From positions 886,001 to 950,000 of the forward strand of contig NZ_CP054699.1 of NCBI RefSeq assembly GCF_022558445.1: 64,000 bases of DNA, given 5' to 3'. The position numbers were made by a program, and so were the translations under genes. How positions within the stretch are numbered: the stretch's first letter is position 1; the number at the start of each line of letters is the position of its first letter. Of this stretch, positions 8,130-16,436 are shown in pieces. The stretch is from Candidatus Contubernalis alkalaceticus. GTDB lineage: Bacteria > Bacillota > Dethiobacteria > SKNC01. The notes under the pieces were generated by a model. That model was given only the letters and a program-made list of their open reading frames with translations. It was not told where the DNA came from and did not search any database.

Positions 8130-9224
8130 ATGACCTTACCTTTGGAAACTAAGCTGCTGCACGATAAAGAGCATTATTGGATGCGGCAAGTAACCGCTGA
8201 TGAAAAGATGGATTTTCAACGATTTTTAGAAAATTCGGAGTTAGGAAATATATTCCAAACTTTTGAATGGGCTCAACTAAAGGAAATGGGGGGGTGGCAG
8301 CCCTTCCATTTCTTATTGGAAAGCAGAGGGAAAGCTTTAGGAGCGGTGTCCCTTCTGAAGCGGAGAGCTGGAGGCCTGTCATTTTTTTATTCTCCCCGGG
8401 GCCCGGTTCTAGACTATAGAAATCCTGATGTTCTTGCTCTTTTCTCTCGGGGCATTAAACCCATAGCTCAACGGGAGAAGGCTGCTTTCTGGCGGATCGA
8501 CCCTGAACTTCCGGGAGATTTTGTAACAGACGCTTTTCAAAGGGCTAATTTTCAACGGGTTCCAATGACCAATAACTTTGGGGGAATACAGCCCAAATGG
8601 GTTTGGCGGATCCCGTTACAAAAAACCTCAGGGGAGCAGTGGAAACTATTAAAAAAAAGCTGCAGGCGTCAGATAAAAAAGGCTGAAAAAAATGGGGTGG
8701 AAGTAAGATGGGGGGGGAGGGAACATTTATCTGAGTTTTATGGTTTACTTCAGGCTACCGCCAGCCGAAATGGTTTTTTACTTCGGGGCCAAAAATATTA
8801 TGAGAATCTTTGGAGGCTTCTGTATCCTACAGGTAATCTTTTACTCTCCATGGCATACCTGGAGGGAGAACCGGTGTCAACGGCATTGGCAGTAGTATTC
8901 CGTCGGGGGGTTTGGGACCTTTACGCAGGCAGCAGTAGGGTCGGTATGGATTCAGGTGCTTCTTACTTGATAACATGGCAGCTGATATCCTCGGCAGTTC
9001 AAAAGGGACTGGGTTTTTATGACCTGGGGGGTATTATAAACCAGGCCCAAGCAGAAGGTTCTCTTAATGGCTTAAAAATATTTAAAAGCCGTTTTGGGGG
9101 CAAGGAGATAGAATTTTTGGGAGAGTACGACCTGGTTTTTAATTCTTCAGCTTATAGATTTTGGAACTGGGGTCAAAAAGGTTACAATTTTTTGAAGCGT
9201 TGTCGAATATTTTTACAGATTTAA
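8130..9224 (+). CDS. FemAB-family aminoacyltransferase (GNAT fold, lipid II modifying)
   Basis: A 364-residue FemX/FemAB-type protein: two GNAT-like halves, with the FQTFEWAQLK entry motif (about 42-51), a substrate-domain YSPRGPV segment (about 88-94), a basic linker CRRQIKKAEKNGV and the late motif YDLGGI in the second half. Characterised members transfer amino acids from aminoacyl-tRNA to the stem peptide of peptidoglycan precursors at the inner membrane face. The coiled-coil arm of classic FemA is absent, as in FemX-like or proteobacterial-type members. ATG start with GGAGAAGG. The preceding tRNA and following MurE-type gene support a cell-envelope role; the amino acid used is unknown. 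Confidence 0.85.
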   Translation: MTLPLETKLLHDKEHYWMRQVTADEKMDFQRFLENSELGNIFQTFEWAQLKEMGGWQPFHFLLESRGKALGAVSLLKRRAGGLSFFYSPRGPVLDYRNPDVLALFSRGIKPIAQREKAAFWRIDPELPGDFVTDAFQRANFQRVPMTNNFGGIQPKWVWRIPLQKTSGEQWKLLKKSCRRQIKKAEKNGVEVRWGGREHLSEFYGLLQATASRNGFLLRGQKYYENLWRLLYPTGNLLLSMAYLEGEPVSTALAVVFRRGVWDLYAGSSRVGMDSGASYLITWQLISSAVQKGLGFYDLGGIINQAQAEGSLNGLKIFKSRFGGKEIEFLGEYDLVFNSSAYRFWNWGQKGYNFLKRCRIFLQI

Positions 9225-9316
9225 GTTGGGTTTTAGGTGAGACATTTAAAACAAAAGAATTCATAGATAAAAACGATTTTTAGATTTACATCATTTGAAT
9301 GGAAAAGGTGATGGTT

Positions 9317-10810
9317 ATGAGGGTAAGGGAAATTGTTAATGAAGTTAAACCGGTAAAAGTCCTTGGTTACAAGGACATTGAAGTGACTGATATAACCAAC
9401 CATTCCGCCCGGGTTAAGCCGGGGGCTTTATTTATTTGCGTATCCGGATACACAGAGGATGGACATTTGTATGCAGAACAGGCGGTTAAAAAAGGTGCAG
9501 CCGCCGTAATTACGGAGAGAAAACTTAATCTTCCGGTTACTCAGCTGCTGGTTAAAGATTCCCGTTTAGCCCAGGCTTTAGCTGTGCAGAAGTATTTTCA
9601 TTATCCTTCCAGCCGGTTAAATCTGGTAGGGATTACCGGCACCAACGGGAAGACTACTATTTCTTATTTAACCGAAGCTATTTTTCGCCAGGCCGGGCAT
9701 AAGACTGGACTAATCGGGACCATAAATTATAAGATTCATGACCTTATACTTCCAGCAGTAAACACTACTCCCGATTCTATTGACCTGGGAAGGCTTTTCT
9801 GTCAGATGTTGGAGCAGAAAATAGATACTGCTGTTTTAGAGGTTTCATCTCATGCACTGGAAATGCACAGGGTAACCGGTTGTGATTTTAATGTTTCGGT
9901 ATTCTCAAATCTTACTCGGGATCATTTTGATTTACATCAAAATCTCAGCAATTATGTTAATGCGAAGAAAAAACTTTTTCAGTATCAGTCAAGATGGGGG
10001 CATGACTCCACAGAACAGCGTTATGCGGTAATTAACATTGATGATCCTCACAGTTCTTCTATGCTGGCGGCGGTTCCCCAAAAAGTCAAAGTTATTACCT
10101 ATGGGTTTAATCCCTGGGCCCGGATACGGGTAGAGGGCTTCTTTTTAAATGACATTGGGTCAGTTTTCAAGGTAAGCCTGGGGGGCAAAATATTTACTGT
10201 TGAGCTTAAGCTTCCCGGACTGTTTAATATCTATAATGCTCTGGCCTCCTTATCTGTAGGTTTGTGCTATGATTTTGATTTTGAAATTATGATTAAAGCC
10301 CTCTCAGAGGTACAGGGCATCCCAGGCCGTTTCCAGTCAATAGAGTGTGGGCAGGATTTTCGGGTAATTGTGGATTTTGCTCACAATCCTGATGCTCTTT
10401 TAAAGTTATTAACTTTTGATGGAGGTAATAACCTTACCAAAAAAATATTAGTATTTGGGTGTGAAGGTGGCAAAGATCAGGGAAAACGAAAATTAATGGG
10501 TGTTATTGCTGCCCGGAATGCAGATTACTGCATAATTACCTGTGACAATGTGAACCACGAAGATCCTATAAAAATAGCAGGGGAAATTGAGGAAGGTATT
10601 TTGGAGGGGGGGATGAACTCAACTTGTTATCGAATCATTTTAGATCGCCAAAAAGCTATAGAATATGCTTTAGAGTTGGCTTGTTCCGGGGATATCGTTA
10701 TTATAGCAGGAAAAGGCCACGAGACTAAACAGGTAATTGCCGGTCAGGAGATTCCTTTTTGTGATCAGGAGGTGGTTAAAGATTTGTTAACTACTACTCA
10801 TTGGGTTTAA
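9317..10810 (+). CDS. MurE-type Mur ligase with divergent substrate motif
   Basis: A 497-residue UDP-MurNAc-dipeptide:amino-acid ligase-like protein. P-loop GTNGKTT (108-114), EVSSHALEMHRV and NLTRDHFD centre motifs, Rossmann-like C-terminal domain with GKGHETKQ. Several signatures differ from classic MurE: VDFAHNPD for VDYAHTPD, GCEGGKDQGKR for GCGGDRDxGKR, and DNVNHEDP (410-417) where diaminopimelate-specific MurE has DNPRxE. The Arg that contacts diaminopimelate is therefore missing, and the Lys-type DNPA is not present either. No dcw cluster is nearby, so this may be a paralogue using another amino acid or substrate. I chose ATG 9317 because AAAAGGTG precedes it by 6 bp; ATG 9299 is an alternative. 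Confidence 0.82.
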   Translation: MRVREIVNEVKPVKVLGYKDIEVTDITNHSARVKPGALFICVSGYTEDGHLYAEQAVKKGAAAVITERKLNLPVTQLLVKDSRLAQALAVQKYFHYPSSRLNLVGITGTNGKTTISYLTEAIFRQAGHKTGLIGTINYKIHDLILPAVNTTPDSIDLGRLFCQMLEQKIDTAVLEVSSHALEMHRVTGCDFNVSVFSNLTRDHFDLHQNLSNYVNAKKKLFQYQSRWGHDSTEQRYAVINIDDPHSSSMLAAVPQKVKVITYGFNPWARIRVEGFFLNDIGSVFKVSLGGKIFTVELKLPGLFNIYNALASLSVGLCYDFDFEIMIKALSEVQGIPGRFQSIECGQDFRVIVDFAHNPDALLKLLTFDGGNNLTKKILVFGCEGGKDQGKRKLMGVIAARNADYCIITCDNVNHEDPIKIAGEIEEGILEGGMNSTCYRIILDRQKAIEYALELACSGDIVIIAGKGHETKQVIAGQEIPFCDQEVVKDLLTTTHWV

Positions 10811-10872
10811 GAAAACTAGCAGTAATCTCTGGAGCTTATCTTAGAGATATCAATAAAATAAAAGATTAGAGG

Positions 10873-10899
10873 ATGCTGTGAGATTACAGCATTTTTTTT
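10873..10899 (+). terminator. Rho-independent terminator after the MurE-type gene
   Basis: ATGCTGT (10873-10879) pairs with ACAGCAT (10886-10892) over a six-base loop and is followed by T8. Confidence 0.85.
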
Positions 10900-11048
10900 G
10901 TTAAATAAAAGGATTTATTGTAGGAATGTTGAAGCTAATAAGGTAAAAATTTTTATAAATGTGGTGGATCTTTATATATTATTACTTTGGAAGGAGGATT
11001 GATTAATTTAAGCTAATTAATTCTAAAAGGCCCGAATATTATTGGTTG

Positions 11049-11079
11049 TTGTAGAAAAAGTTTATGTGTGGTATATAAT
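11049..11079 (+). promoter_or_regulatory. Possible promoter of the dctPQM operon
   Basis: TTGTAG (11049-11054) precedes TATATAAT (11072-11079); the spacer is 17 bp to TATATA and 19 bp to TATAAT. The start codon follows 34 bp later, after a small CCGGC/GCCGG hairpin at 11081-11098. The rest of the 302-bp gap from 10811 is A+T rich without other features besides the terminator. Confidence 0.4.
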
Positions 11080-11112
11080 GCCGGCACCTAATAAGCCGGG
11101 TGAATAAAATAT

Positions 11113-12201
11113 GTGGGGGTATGTTTTTTGCGGAAGAATATAATATGGCGCATCAGTATGCTTTTGATTATTGTTTTATTAGTTTCGGTTGTGGGCTGTT
11201 CTGCTGATGATTCACAGCCTCAGGTAGTTGAAGATGGGGATCGAATAGATCTTACTTTAAATCTGGCTCACTTTTTCCCTGCCACTCATCCGGCAGAGAC
11301 AGAGTTAGTACAGGGTTGGGCCGCTGCCATTGAGGAGGCCACCGACGGGCAAATAAAGGTTATCAGCTATCCGCAGGGAACCCTTTTGGCTGCAGAAGCC
11401 ATTTATGACGGGGTAGTTAGTGAAATTGCACATATCGGGGTCTCTTGCTTTTCTTATACAAGAGGTCGTTTTCCCCTGCTGGAGGCCTTTGAACTTCCGG
11501 TAATCGTGTATAACAATTCAAGAGTTGCCAGCAAAGTGGCCTGGGAGGGAATTCAGGAACTAAACCCCGACGAAGTACAGGATACTAAGCTGATGATGGT
11601 ACTGGCCACCGGACCGGGAGATTTGTTTACCAAGACGCCGGTTCGTACATTAGAGGATCTTCAGGGAATGGAGATTCGGGCTACCGGTTTAAGTGCTAAG
11701 ACGTTAGAGGTTTTGGGGGCTACTCCCGTAGCCATGTCCCAGGCTGAAGCTTATGAGTCATTGCAAAGAGGTGTGGTGCAGGGAAATCTTTCACCCCTGG
11801 AAGTGCTGCAGGGATGGAAACATGCAGAGGTTACCGATTATTTGACACTGACTCCATTTTTGTACAACACTCTGTTCTTCATGACCATGAATCAGGATAC
11901 ATGGGATTCTATACCTCCCCATCTGCAGGAGGCTATTGAAGAAGTCAACGAAAAGTTCTTTGAAGAGGTAGCCATGAGCCTTTGGGATGTACAGAATGAA
12001 TCTGGCCTAAAATATGCTGTGGAAGAGGAAGGGCTGGAGGTCATTACTCTTTCTGATGAGGAGACTGCCCGTTGGAAACAGAAGGCGGAACCTGTGCTGG
12101 AGGACTTTCTAAAGGAGATGGAGGAAAAGGGCCTGTCAGGCAGCGAGGCACTGGAGATTGTGAAGAGGCTGGCGGATCAATATAACGAAGTTTATAAGTA
12201 G
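11113..12201 (+). CDS. dctP: TRAP transporter solute-binding lipoprotein
   Basis: A 362-residue DctP/TAXI-type extracytoplasmic solute receptor. A hydrophobic signal ends in the lipobox VVGC, so it is an anchored lipoprotein, as expected in a Gram-positive. The mature part starts the family fold with LTLNLAHFFPATHP and contains the central IRATGLSAKTLEVLGATPV strand, whose Arg normally binds the substrate carboxylate. It delivers a probably acidic organic solute to the DctQM channel. Start is GTG 11113; TTG 11128 with GGGGGT 7 bp upstream would give a shorter, equally good signal peptide. The two downstream genes complete the system. Substrate is not predictable here. Confidence 0.9.
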   Translation: MGVCFLRKNIIWRISMLLIIVLLVSVVGCSADDSQPQVVEDGDRIDLTLNLAHFFPATHPAETELVQGWAAAIEEATDGQIKVISYPQGTLLAAEAIYDGVVSEIAHIGVSCFSYTRGRFPLLEAFELPVIVYNNSRVASKVAWEGIQELNPDEVQDTKLMMVLATGPGDLFTKTPVRTLEDLQGMEIRATGLSAKTLEVLGATPVAMSQAEAYESLQRGVVQGNLSPLEVLQGWKHAEVTDYLTLTPFLYNTLFFMTMNQDTWDSIPPHLQEAIEEVNEKFFEEVAMSLWDVQNESGLKYAVEEEGLEVITLSDEETARWKQKAEPVLEDFLKEMEEKGLSGSEALEIVKRLADQYNEVYK

Positions 12202-12241
12202 ATTTTTTTAAAAAAGGCAGCAGGAAAAATATTGGTTGTTT

Positions 12242-12267
12242 ACCGGGCCGGTCTATGACCGGCCCGT
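12242..12267 (+). other. Strong hairpin between dctP and dctQ
   Basis: CGGGCCGGTC pairs with GACCGGCCCG around a TAT loop. No T-run follows, so it is more likely an mRNA-stabilising or differential-expression hairpin than a terminator, allowing more binding protein than membrane subunits. Confidence 0.6.
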
Positions 12268-12307
12268 ATCCTGTGCCCTTTATATAACGAAGAAAGGATT
12301 TTACCAA

Positions 12308-12805
12308 ATGGAGCATTTCAGCGGTTTTGTGACAAAGCTCAGCAGTTTTTTGGATAAGATTGCCGGGTTGGTACTGGTTTCAGTTATGTTTCTGGTGGTA
12401 GCTAATGTAATTCTAAGAGAATTATTCAAAAGTCCTATATTGGGCACCTATGAGTATGTGGGTTTTTTCACGGCTTCTTTAATTGGACTGGCTATAGCTT
12501 ACTGTGCTTTGAAGGATTTTCACATTTCTGTAGGATTTATGTTGGAAAAATTATCACCAGGCATTCAACAGTTAGTGGAAGTATTTATAGGATTTATTTC
12601 TTTTATTTTTTTATTATTTTCCTCCTGGCACATCATGGATTACGCTGGAAGCATGATTGCCAGTGGAGAAGTGTCCCCTACTACCAGAACTCCTTTTTAT
12701 CCCTTTATTTACGTGGTGGCCGTTGGTTTTGTGGCCTTGTGTCTGGTGGTCCTTCTAAAATTGACAGAATCTATAAGAAAGGTAGTTAAGGAATGGAACC
12801 AATAA
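12308..12805 (+). CDS. dctQ: TRAP transporter small membrane subunit
   Basis: A 165-residue protein with four hydrophobic segments (about 18-38, 50-70, 88-108, 132-155), the DctQ pattern, including ILRELF after segment 1 and EYVGF. It pairs with DctM in the inner membrane and docks the loaded binding protein. I start at ATG 12308, preceded by AGAAAGGA; the open frame extends to 12236 but that stretch is the intergenic hairpin. The 3' end overlaps dctM by 13 bp. Confidence 0.88.
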   Translation: MEHFSGFVTKLSSFLDKIAGLVLVSVMFLVVANVILRELFKSPILGTYEYVGFFTASLIGLAIAYCALKDFHISVGFMLEKLSPGIQQLVEVFIGFISFIFLLFSSWHIMDYAGSMIASGEVSPTTRTPFYPFIYVVAVGFVALCLVVLLKLTESIRKVVKEWNQ

Positions 12806-14097
12806 CTATAGGATTAATTGGAATATTGGCTTTTTTTGTACTTTTGATATTAAAGATGCCCATTTCTTATGCTATGTCCCTGGTAGGATTTGTGGGGTTG
12901 GGATATCTGGTCTCTCCTTCGGCAGCATTTCGAGTGGTGGCCAAAGATATCTATTCCACCTTTGCTTCTTATTCTCTGAGTGTTATACCTATGTTTGTTT
13001 TTATGGGTTTTCTGGCTTTTCACTCAGGTATTGGGTCCAGGCTTTATGCATTCGCTTATAAAATGGTAGGACACCTGTCCGGGGGATTGGCCATAGCTAC
13101 CCAGGCAACCTGTGCTCTTTTTGGTGCGGTGTGTGGTTCCAATACGGCAACTGCCGCTACCATTGGGGCAATAGCCTTACCAGAAATGAAAAAATATAAT
13201 TATGATCCTTCTCTGTCCACTGCCAGCGTGGCCGCTGGTGGGGCCCTGGGGGTATTAATTCCTCCCAGCGTAATCTTTATTATCTATGGAATATCTACGG
13301 AACAGTCCATCGGTCAGCTTTTTATTGCTGGTATCATCCCCGGTCTTATGCTGATGTGTTTGTATATGCTGACCATTTTCCTGCTGGCCCTTCGAAATCC
13401 CCAGCTGGCCCCTGTCGGTCCTCGGTTTAGCTGGAGTGAAAGGTTTGGTGCTCTTAAGGGGGGCTTGTGGGAGGTTATGGTAATATTTTTAATTTCTTTG
13501 GGGGGCCTCTTTAAAGGATGGTTTACTCCCACGGAAGCGGGGGCGGTAGGAGCTTTTGGTGTATTGGCCCTTACTGTTCTGAGCAGAAAATTAAAGCTCG
13601 AGGGCTTTCAAAAAGCATTGGCTGATTCTACCCGCACCACTGCTATGATTATGCTGCTGGTGGCTGGAGCTGTTATTTTTGGTCGTTTTATGGCCATGAG
13701 CAGGATCCCCTTTGAACTGGCCAGTTGGGCCGGAGCATTACCTCTGCCCCCTTCATTGGTAATGGCTATCATTTTACTGATATACCTGGTGTTGGGATTT
13801 TTTATTGATGCTCTGGCTTTGATATTGTTGACTATCCCCATCTTCTATCCGGTAGCGGTAACCACCCTGGGGTATGACCCACTGTGGTTTGGGGTGATTA
13901 TTGTAATGGTAGTGGCCATGGGTGTTATTACTCCGCCGGTGGGGATGAATGTTTATATAATCAAGGGGGTTGCCAAGGATGTTCCCCTGGAGGTTATTTT
14001 TAAGGGGATTTGGCCTTTCCTTTTGGCTTTAATTATATGTATTGCCCTATTGATTATCTTTCCATCTCTAGCCACCTTTCTTCCTGGTTTTATATAA
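12793..14097 (+). CDS. dctM: TRAP transporter large membrane subunit
   Basis: A 434-residue DctM-type sodium-coupled carrier with about 12 membrane segments. It shows the family features MFVFMGFLAFHSG, the GAVCGSNTATAATIG loop and PTEAGAVGAFG in the second half. It uses a sodium gradient to import the solute delivered by DctP. It overlaps dctQ by 13 bp and is followed at once by a terminator, closing the operon. Confidence 0.93.
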   Translation: MEPITIGLIGILAFFVLLILKMPISYAMSLVGFVGLGYLVSPSAAFRVVAKDIYSTFASYSLSVIPMFVFMGFLAFHSGIGSRLYAFAYKMVGHLSGGLAIATQATCALFGAVCGSNTATAATIGAIALPEMKKYNYDPSLSTASVAAGGALGVLIPPSVIFIIYGISTEQSIGQLFIAGIIPGLMLMCLYMLTIFLLALRNPQLAPVGPRFSWSERFGALKGGLWEVMVIFLISLGGLFKGWFTPTEAGAVGAFGVLALTVLSRKLKLEGFQKALADSTRTTAMIMLLVAGAVIFGRFMAMSRIPFELASWAGALPLPPSLVMAIILLIYLVLGFFIDALALILLTIPIFYPVAVTTLGYDPLWFGVIIVMVVAMGVITPPVGMNVYIIKGVAKDVPLEVIFKGIWPFLLALIICIALLIIFPSLATFLPGFI

Positions 14098-14112
14098 AGA
14101 ATGTCAAGGGCT

Positions 14113-14157
14113 GGGGCCGTTTAAAACCGCAGGTTTTTTGCGGCCCCTTTTTTTTTT
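14113..14157 (+). terminator. Terminator of dctPQM
   Basis: GGGGCCG (14113-14119) pairs with CGGCCCC (14141-14147), with an inner AAAACC/GGTTTT stem, followed by T10. Confidence 0.9.
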
Positions 14158-14249
14158 ACTAAACCTTTAAATCTTGATGGAAGTGTTTGAAGTAGATGGT
14201 ATGGGAAAAAACTATAAAAATAGCAAAGCTTATGATATACTGTTTATAG

Positions 14250-14263
14250 TCCGGATGTCCGGA
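14250..14263 (+). promoter_or_regulatory. Possible operator, two TCCGGA motifs
   Basis: TCCGGA occurs at 14250-14255 and 14258-14263, eight bases apart, just after a TATACT (14236-14241) that could be a -10 box. A second cluster of TCCGG motifs occurs about 95 bp downstream at 14345, 14352 and 14360. A regulator binding site is an inference from the repetition only. Confidence 0.35.
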
Positions 14264-14340
14264 TTTTTTATGAATCAAAACCCTATTAATATCATAGGAA
14301 TAGTTAAGTATATATTTTTACTGCAATAGTAAAAAAATTT

Positions 14341-14405
14341 CCAATCCGGAGTCCGGCTGTCCGCCCCTGGGTGTCCTTATCACCCTTTGAAGGGCTCCGG
14401 GTTGG
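14341..14405 (+). ncRNA. Structured leader upstream of the MacB-like permease gene
   Basis: A 14-bp outer stem pairs 14341-14354 with 14392-14405, unbroken except for two G-U pairs. It encloses a second hairpin, GGGTG (14369-14373) with CACCC (14381-14385). It lies about 105 bp before the start of the permease gene. TATAAT at 14408-14413 directly after it could be a promoter, in which case the DNA dyad rather than an RNA would matter. No known riboswitch class fits. Confidence 0.45.
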
Positions 14406-14510
14406 ATTATAATAATTTTATATTTTTTATTGTAATGGAGACAGTGGGATATTCCAATGACCAGGGTTTGGGTATTTTCCCTGAATTAAAGGATGTTGAG
14501 GTAATACATT

Positions 14511-15764
14511 ATGAACATTATGGTAATTGTGTGGGACGGTATACAAAGGCGAAAAATTCGTTCTGCTTTATCTATTTTGGGTATAGCCATAGCTGCAGCA
14601 GCTCTATTTAGCATGTTGTCTCTACGGGAAAATTATGAATTGGGGATGAGATCGGAACTGGATTTCATGGGTTCTCAGGTAGTGGCGGTAGCCAAAGGTT
14701 GTCCTTACGAAGCAGTAGCGGTAATTATGAGCGGCAGTCAGGTTTCAGCTACCCTACCGGAAGAAGTGGTAGAACAGATACGCAGTCTTCCTAATATTAA
14801 AGTTGTATCTCCCGGCCTTCATGGTACTTACCGGTATGAGGATTCTTCTCTCCCTCTATTGGGAGTTACTTCAGAGGAACTGGAGTTAAAACCCGGGTGG
14901 ATTATAGAGGGACGATTTCCTGAACAATTTGGAGAAGCAGTTTTGGGCAGCGGGATGGTGGATTTTTATGCCCGTAGAGGGGAGGAAAATGATTTTTGGA
15001 GATGGTGGTCCCCCTGCTGTTTTGGTTTATCTCCTGAATGGGATGTTGAATCTCCTGGAAAGGAAATGGCCTTAGGGGAAACCCTGCAGGTTTCGGTGGC
15101 AGGAGAACCGTTGACACTAACGGTAGTAGGTATTTTAGAAAAAACCGGATCTAAAGACGATTTTTCTACATTCACTACCATGGAGACAGTCCAAAAGCTT
15201 TTACATTTAGAGGATCGTGTGGCTATGGTAAATATCCAGGTGGAGGATACAGGTTTGATTCCTGAGACCATTGAGAATGTGCAGGCTATTCCTGATGTGC
15301 AGGCGGTAACCTCCGCACAGGTAATGGGAACCCTTCAGAATCTGATTGAAACAGGACAGAACATGTTTTTTATGGTGATGCTGGTAGCCCTATTTGTGGG
15401 GGGCCTGGGCACTATGAATATTATGCTGATGTCGGTGTTTGAACGTACCCGGGAAATAGGGATGATGAAGGCGGTAGGAGCTTCTGGAAGTAAGATTTTT
15501 CAAATGTTTATTTTAGAGGGAGTTTTGATATGTCTGGCCGGCGGAATATTGGGAGCAGCAGCAGGATGGGTAATATCACTTATGGGCAATTTTATATTGG
15601 ATCAATTTGTGTCTGTTGTGCCCTCCCATTGGACAGCGCAAGTATCATGGTATATTTTGGGAGTATCCATAGGTTTTCCCCTTTTGGTAGGAGTGCTAGC
15701 TGCATTATACCCGGCAATTCGGGCCTCGTCCTTAGACCCTATGGAAGCACTGAGAAGCCAGTGA
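14511..15764 (+). CDS. MacB/FtsX-family ABC transporter permease, orphan
   Basis: A 417-residue MacB-type permease: one N-terminal membrane segment (about 19-38), a large extracytoplasmic domain (about 40-285), then three membrane segments (about 285-310, 335-360, 375-400). The coupling-helix region FERTREIGMMKAVGAS and the C-terminal PAIRASSLDPMEALR are classic. Cys64 (GCPYE) and Cys169-Cys170 (WWSPCCFG) in the periplasmic-type domain are unusual and could bind a metal or form a disulfide. No ATPase gene is adjacent, so the partner must be elsewhere. ATG start with GAGGT upstream. Confidence 0.85.
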   Translation: MNIMVIVWDGIQRRKIRSALSILGIAIAAAALFSMLSLRENYELGMRSELDFMGSQVVAVAKGCPYEAVAVIMSGSQVSATLPEEVVEQIRSLPNIKVVSPGLHGTYRYEDSSLPLLGVTSEELELKPGWIIEGRFPEQFGEAVLGSGMVDFYARRGEENDFWRWWSPCCFGLSPEWDVESPGKEMALGETLQVSVAGEPLTLTVVGILEKTGSKDDFSTFTTMETVQKLLHLEDRVAMVNIQVEDTGLIPETIENVQAIPDVQAVTSAQVMGTLQNLIETGQNMFFMVMLVALFVGGLGTMNIMLMSVFERTREIGMMKAVGASGSKIFQMFILEGVLICLAGGILGAAAGWVISLMGNFILDQFVSVVPSHWTAQVSWYILGVSIGFPLLVGVLAALYPAIRASSLDPMEALRSQ

Positions 15765-15786
15765 GGTGAGAGATATACTCGCTAAC

Positions 15787-15913
15787 TTTATCTCTTTTTT
15801 TTAGGGTATAAGACCCTCACCTCTAAGCGTTAGCGTAGGTGGGGCTTATAATCAGGTGGAGTAGAGTCTCCACCTGATTCCCCGATGTTTCAGCTTGCTG
15901 AAACGAGTTCACT
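15787..15913 (+). repeat. Three-hairpin interspersed element, copy B (full length)
   Basis: A complete copy from TTTATCTC to GTTCACT. Hairpin 1 (CCTCACCT with AGGTGGGG) keeps pairing by a U-G pair; hairpin 2 has a perfect 12-bp stem; hairpin 3 is GTTTCAG/CTGAAAC. No target duplication is visible at its edges. It ends 49 bp before the Rrf2 gene, and its last T supplies the first base of a TTGTCA -35-like hexamer (15913-15918). Confidence 0.9.
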
Positions 15914-15962
15914 TGTCAAGCAAAAGTTTGTTAAGATTATTATTTTTGAAGGGTGGAAATTT

Positions 15963-16382
15963 ATGAAACTGTCGACCAAGGGAAGGTATGGACTTCGAGC
16001 CATGTTGGAGATAGCTGCTCACATGGGGTACGGTCCGTTAGCCATGCATATCATAGCTGAGAAACAAGGGATTTCTGAGCGTTACCTGGAACAGCTTTTG
16101 ATTCCTCTGAAAAGGACGGGGATGATTAAGAGTGTCAGGGGTTCTCAAGGGGGATATATATTAAAGAGAGCTCCGGAAGATATTACTGTAGGGGATATTA
16201 TCCGGGTATTGGAGGGGCCCATTGCTCCTGTGGATTGTGTAAGTGAGTTGGACCCGGAGGCATGCAGTCGATGGGAACTCTGTGTGACTCGTAAAATTTG
16301 GACCGAGGTAAGGGATTCTGTTTCCAGTGTTTTAGATTCTTATACTCTGGCGGATCTGGTTCAGGAGTCCCGGAAGTTATAA
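15963..16382 (+). CDS. Rrf2-family transcriptional regulator
   Basis: A 139-residue Rrf2/IscR/CymR-type winged-helix regulator. MKLSTKGRYGLRAM opens the family, the recognition region is SERYLEQLL and the wing VRGSQGGY. Cys92, Cys101 and Cys107 stand where IscR has its three [2Fe-2S] ligands (92, 98, 104), so cluster binding is plausible. Start at ATG 15963 with GAAGGGTGG upstream; the open frame runs back into repeat copy B. metA follows 54 bp later in the same direction, so it may control methionine/cysteine sulfur metabolism as CymR does. A second Rrf2 protein is encoded at 57592. Confidence 0.9.
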   Translation: MKLSTKGRYGLRAMLEIAAHMGYGPLAMHIIAEKQGISERYLEQLLIPLKRTGMIKSVRGSQGGYILKRAPEDITVGDIIRVLEGPIAPVDCVSELDPEACSRWELCVTRKIWTEVRDSVSSVLDSYTLADLVQESRKL

Positions 16383-16436
16383 GAAGGTTGTCAATAATAT
16401 TTATGCTTCAAAAACTATCTGGAAAGGGGTGTTACT

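Noticed and set aside
14387-14611. 74-codon open frame before the MacB-like gene
   Set aside because: It runs through the leader stem into the permease gene in another frame and shows no recognisable protein features.
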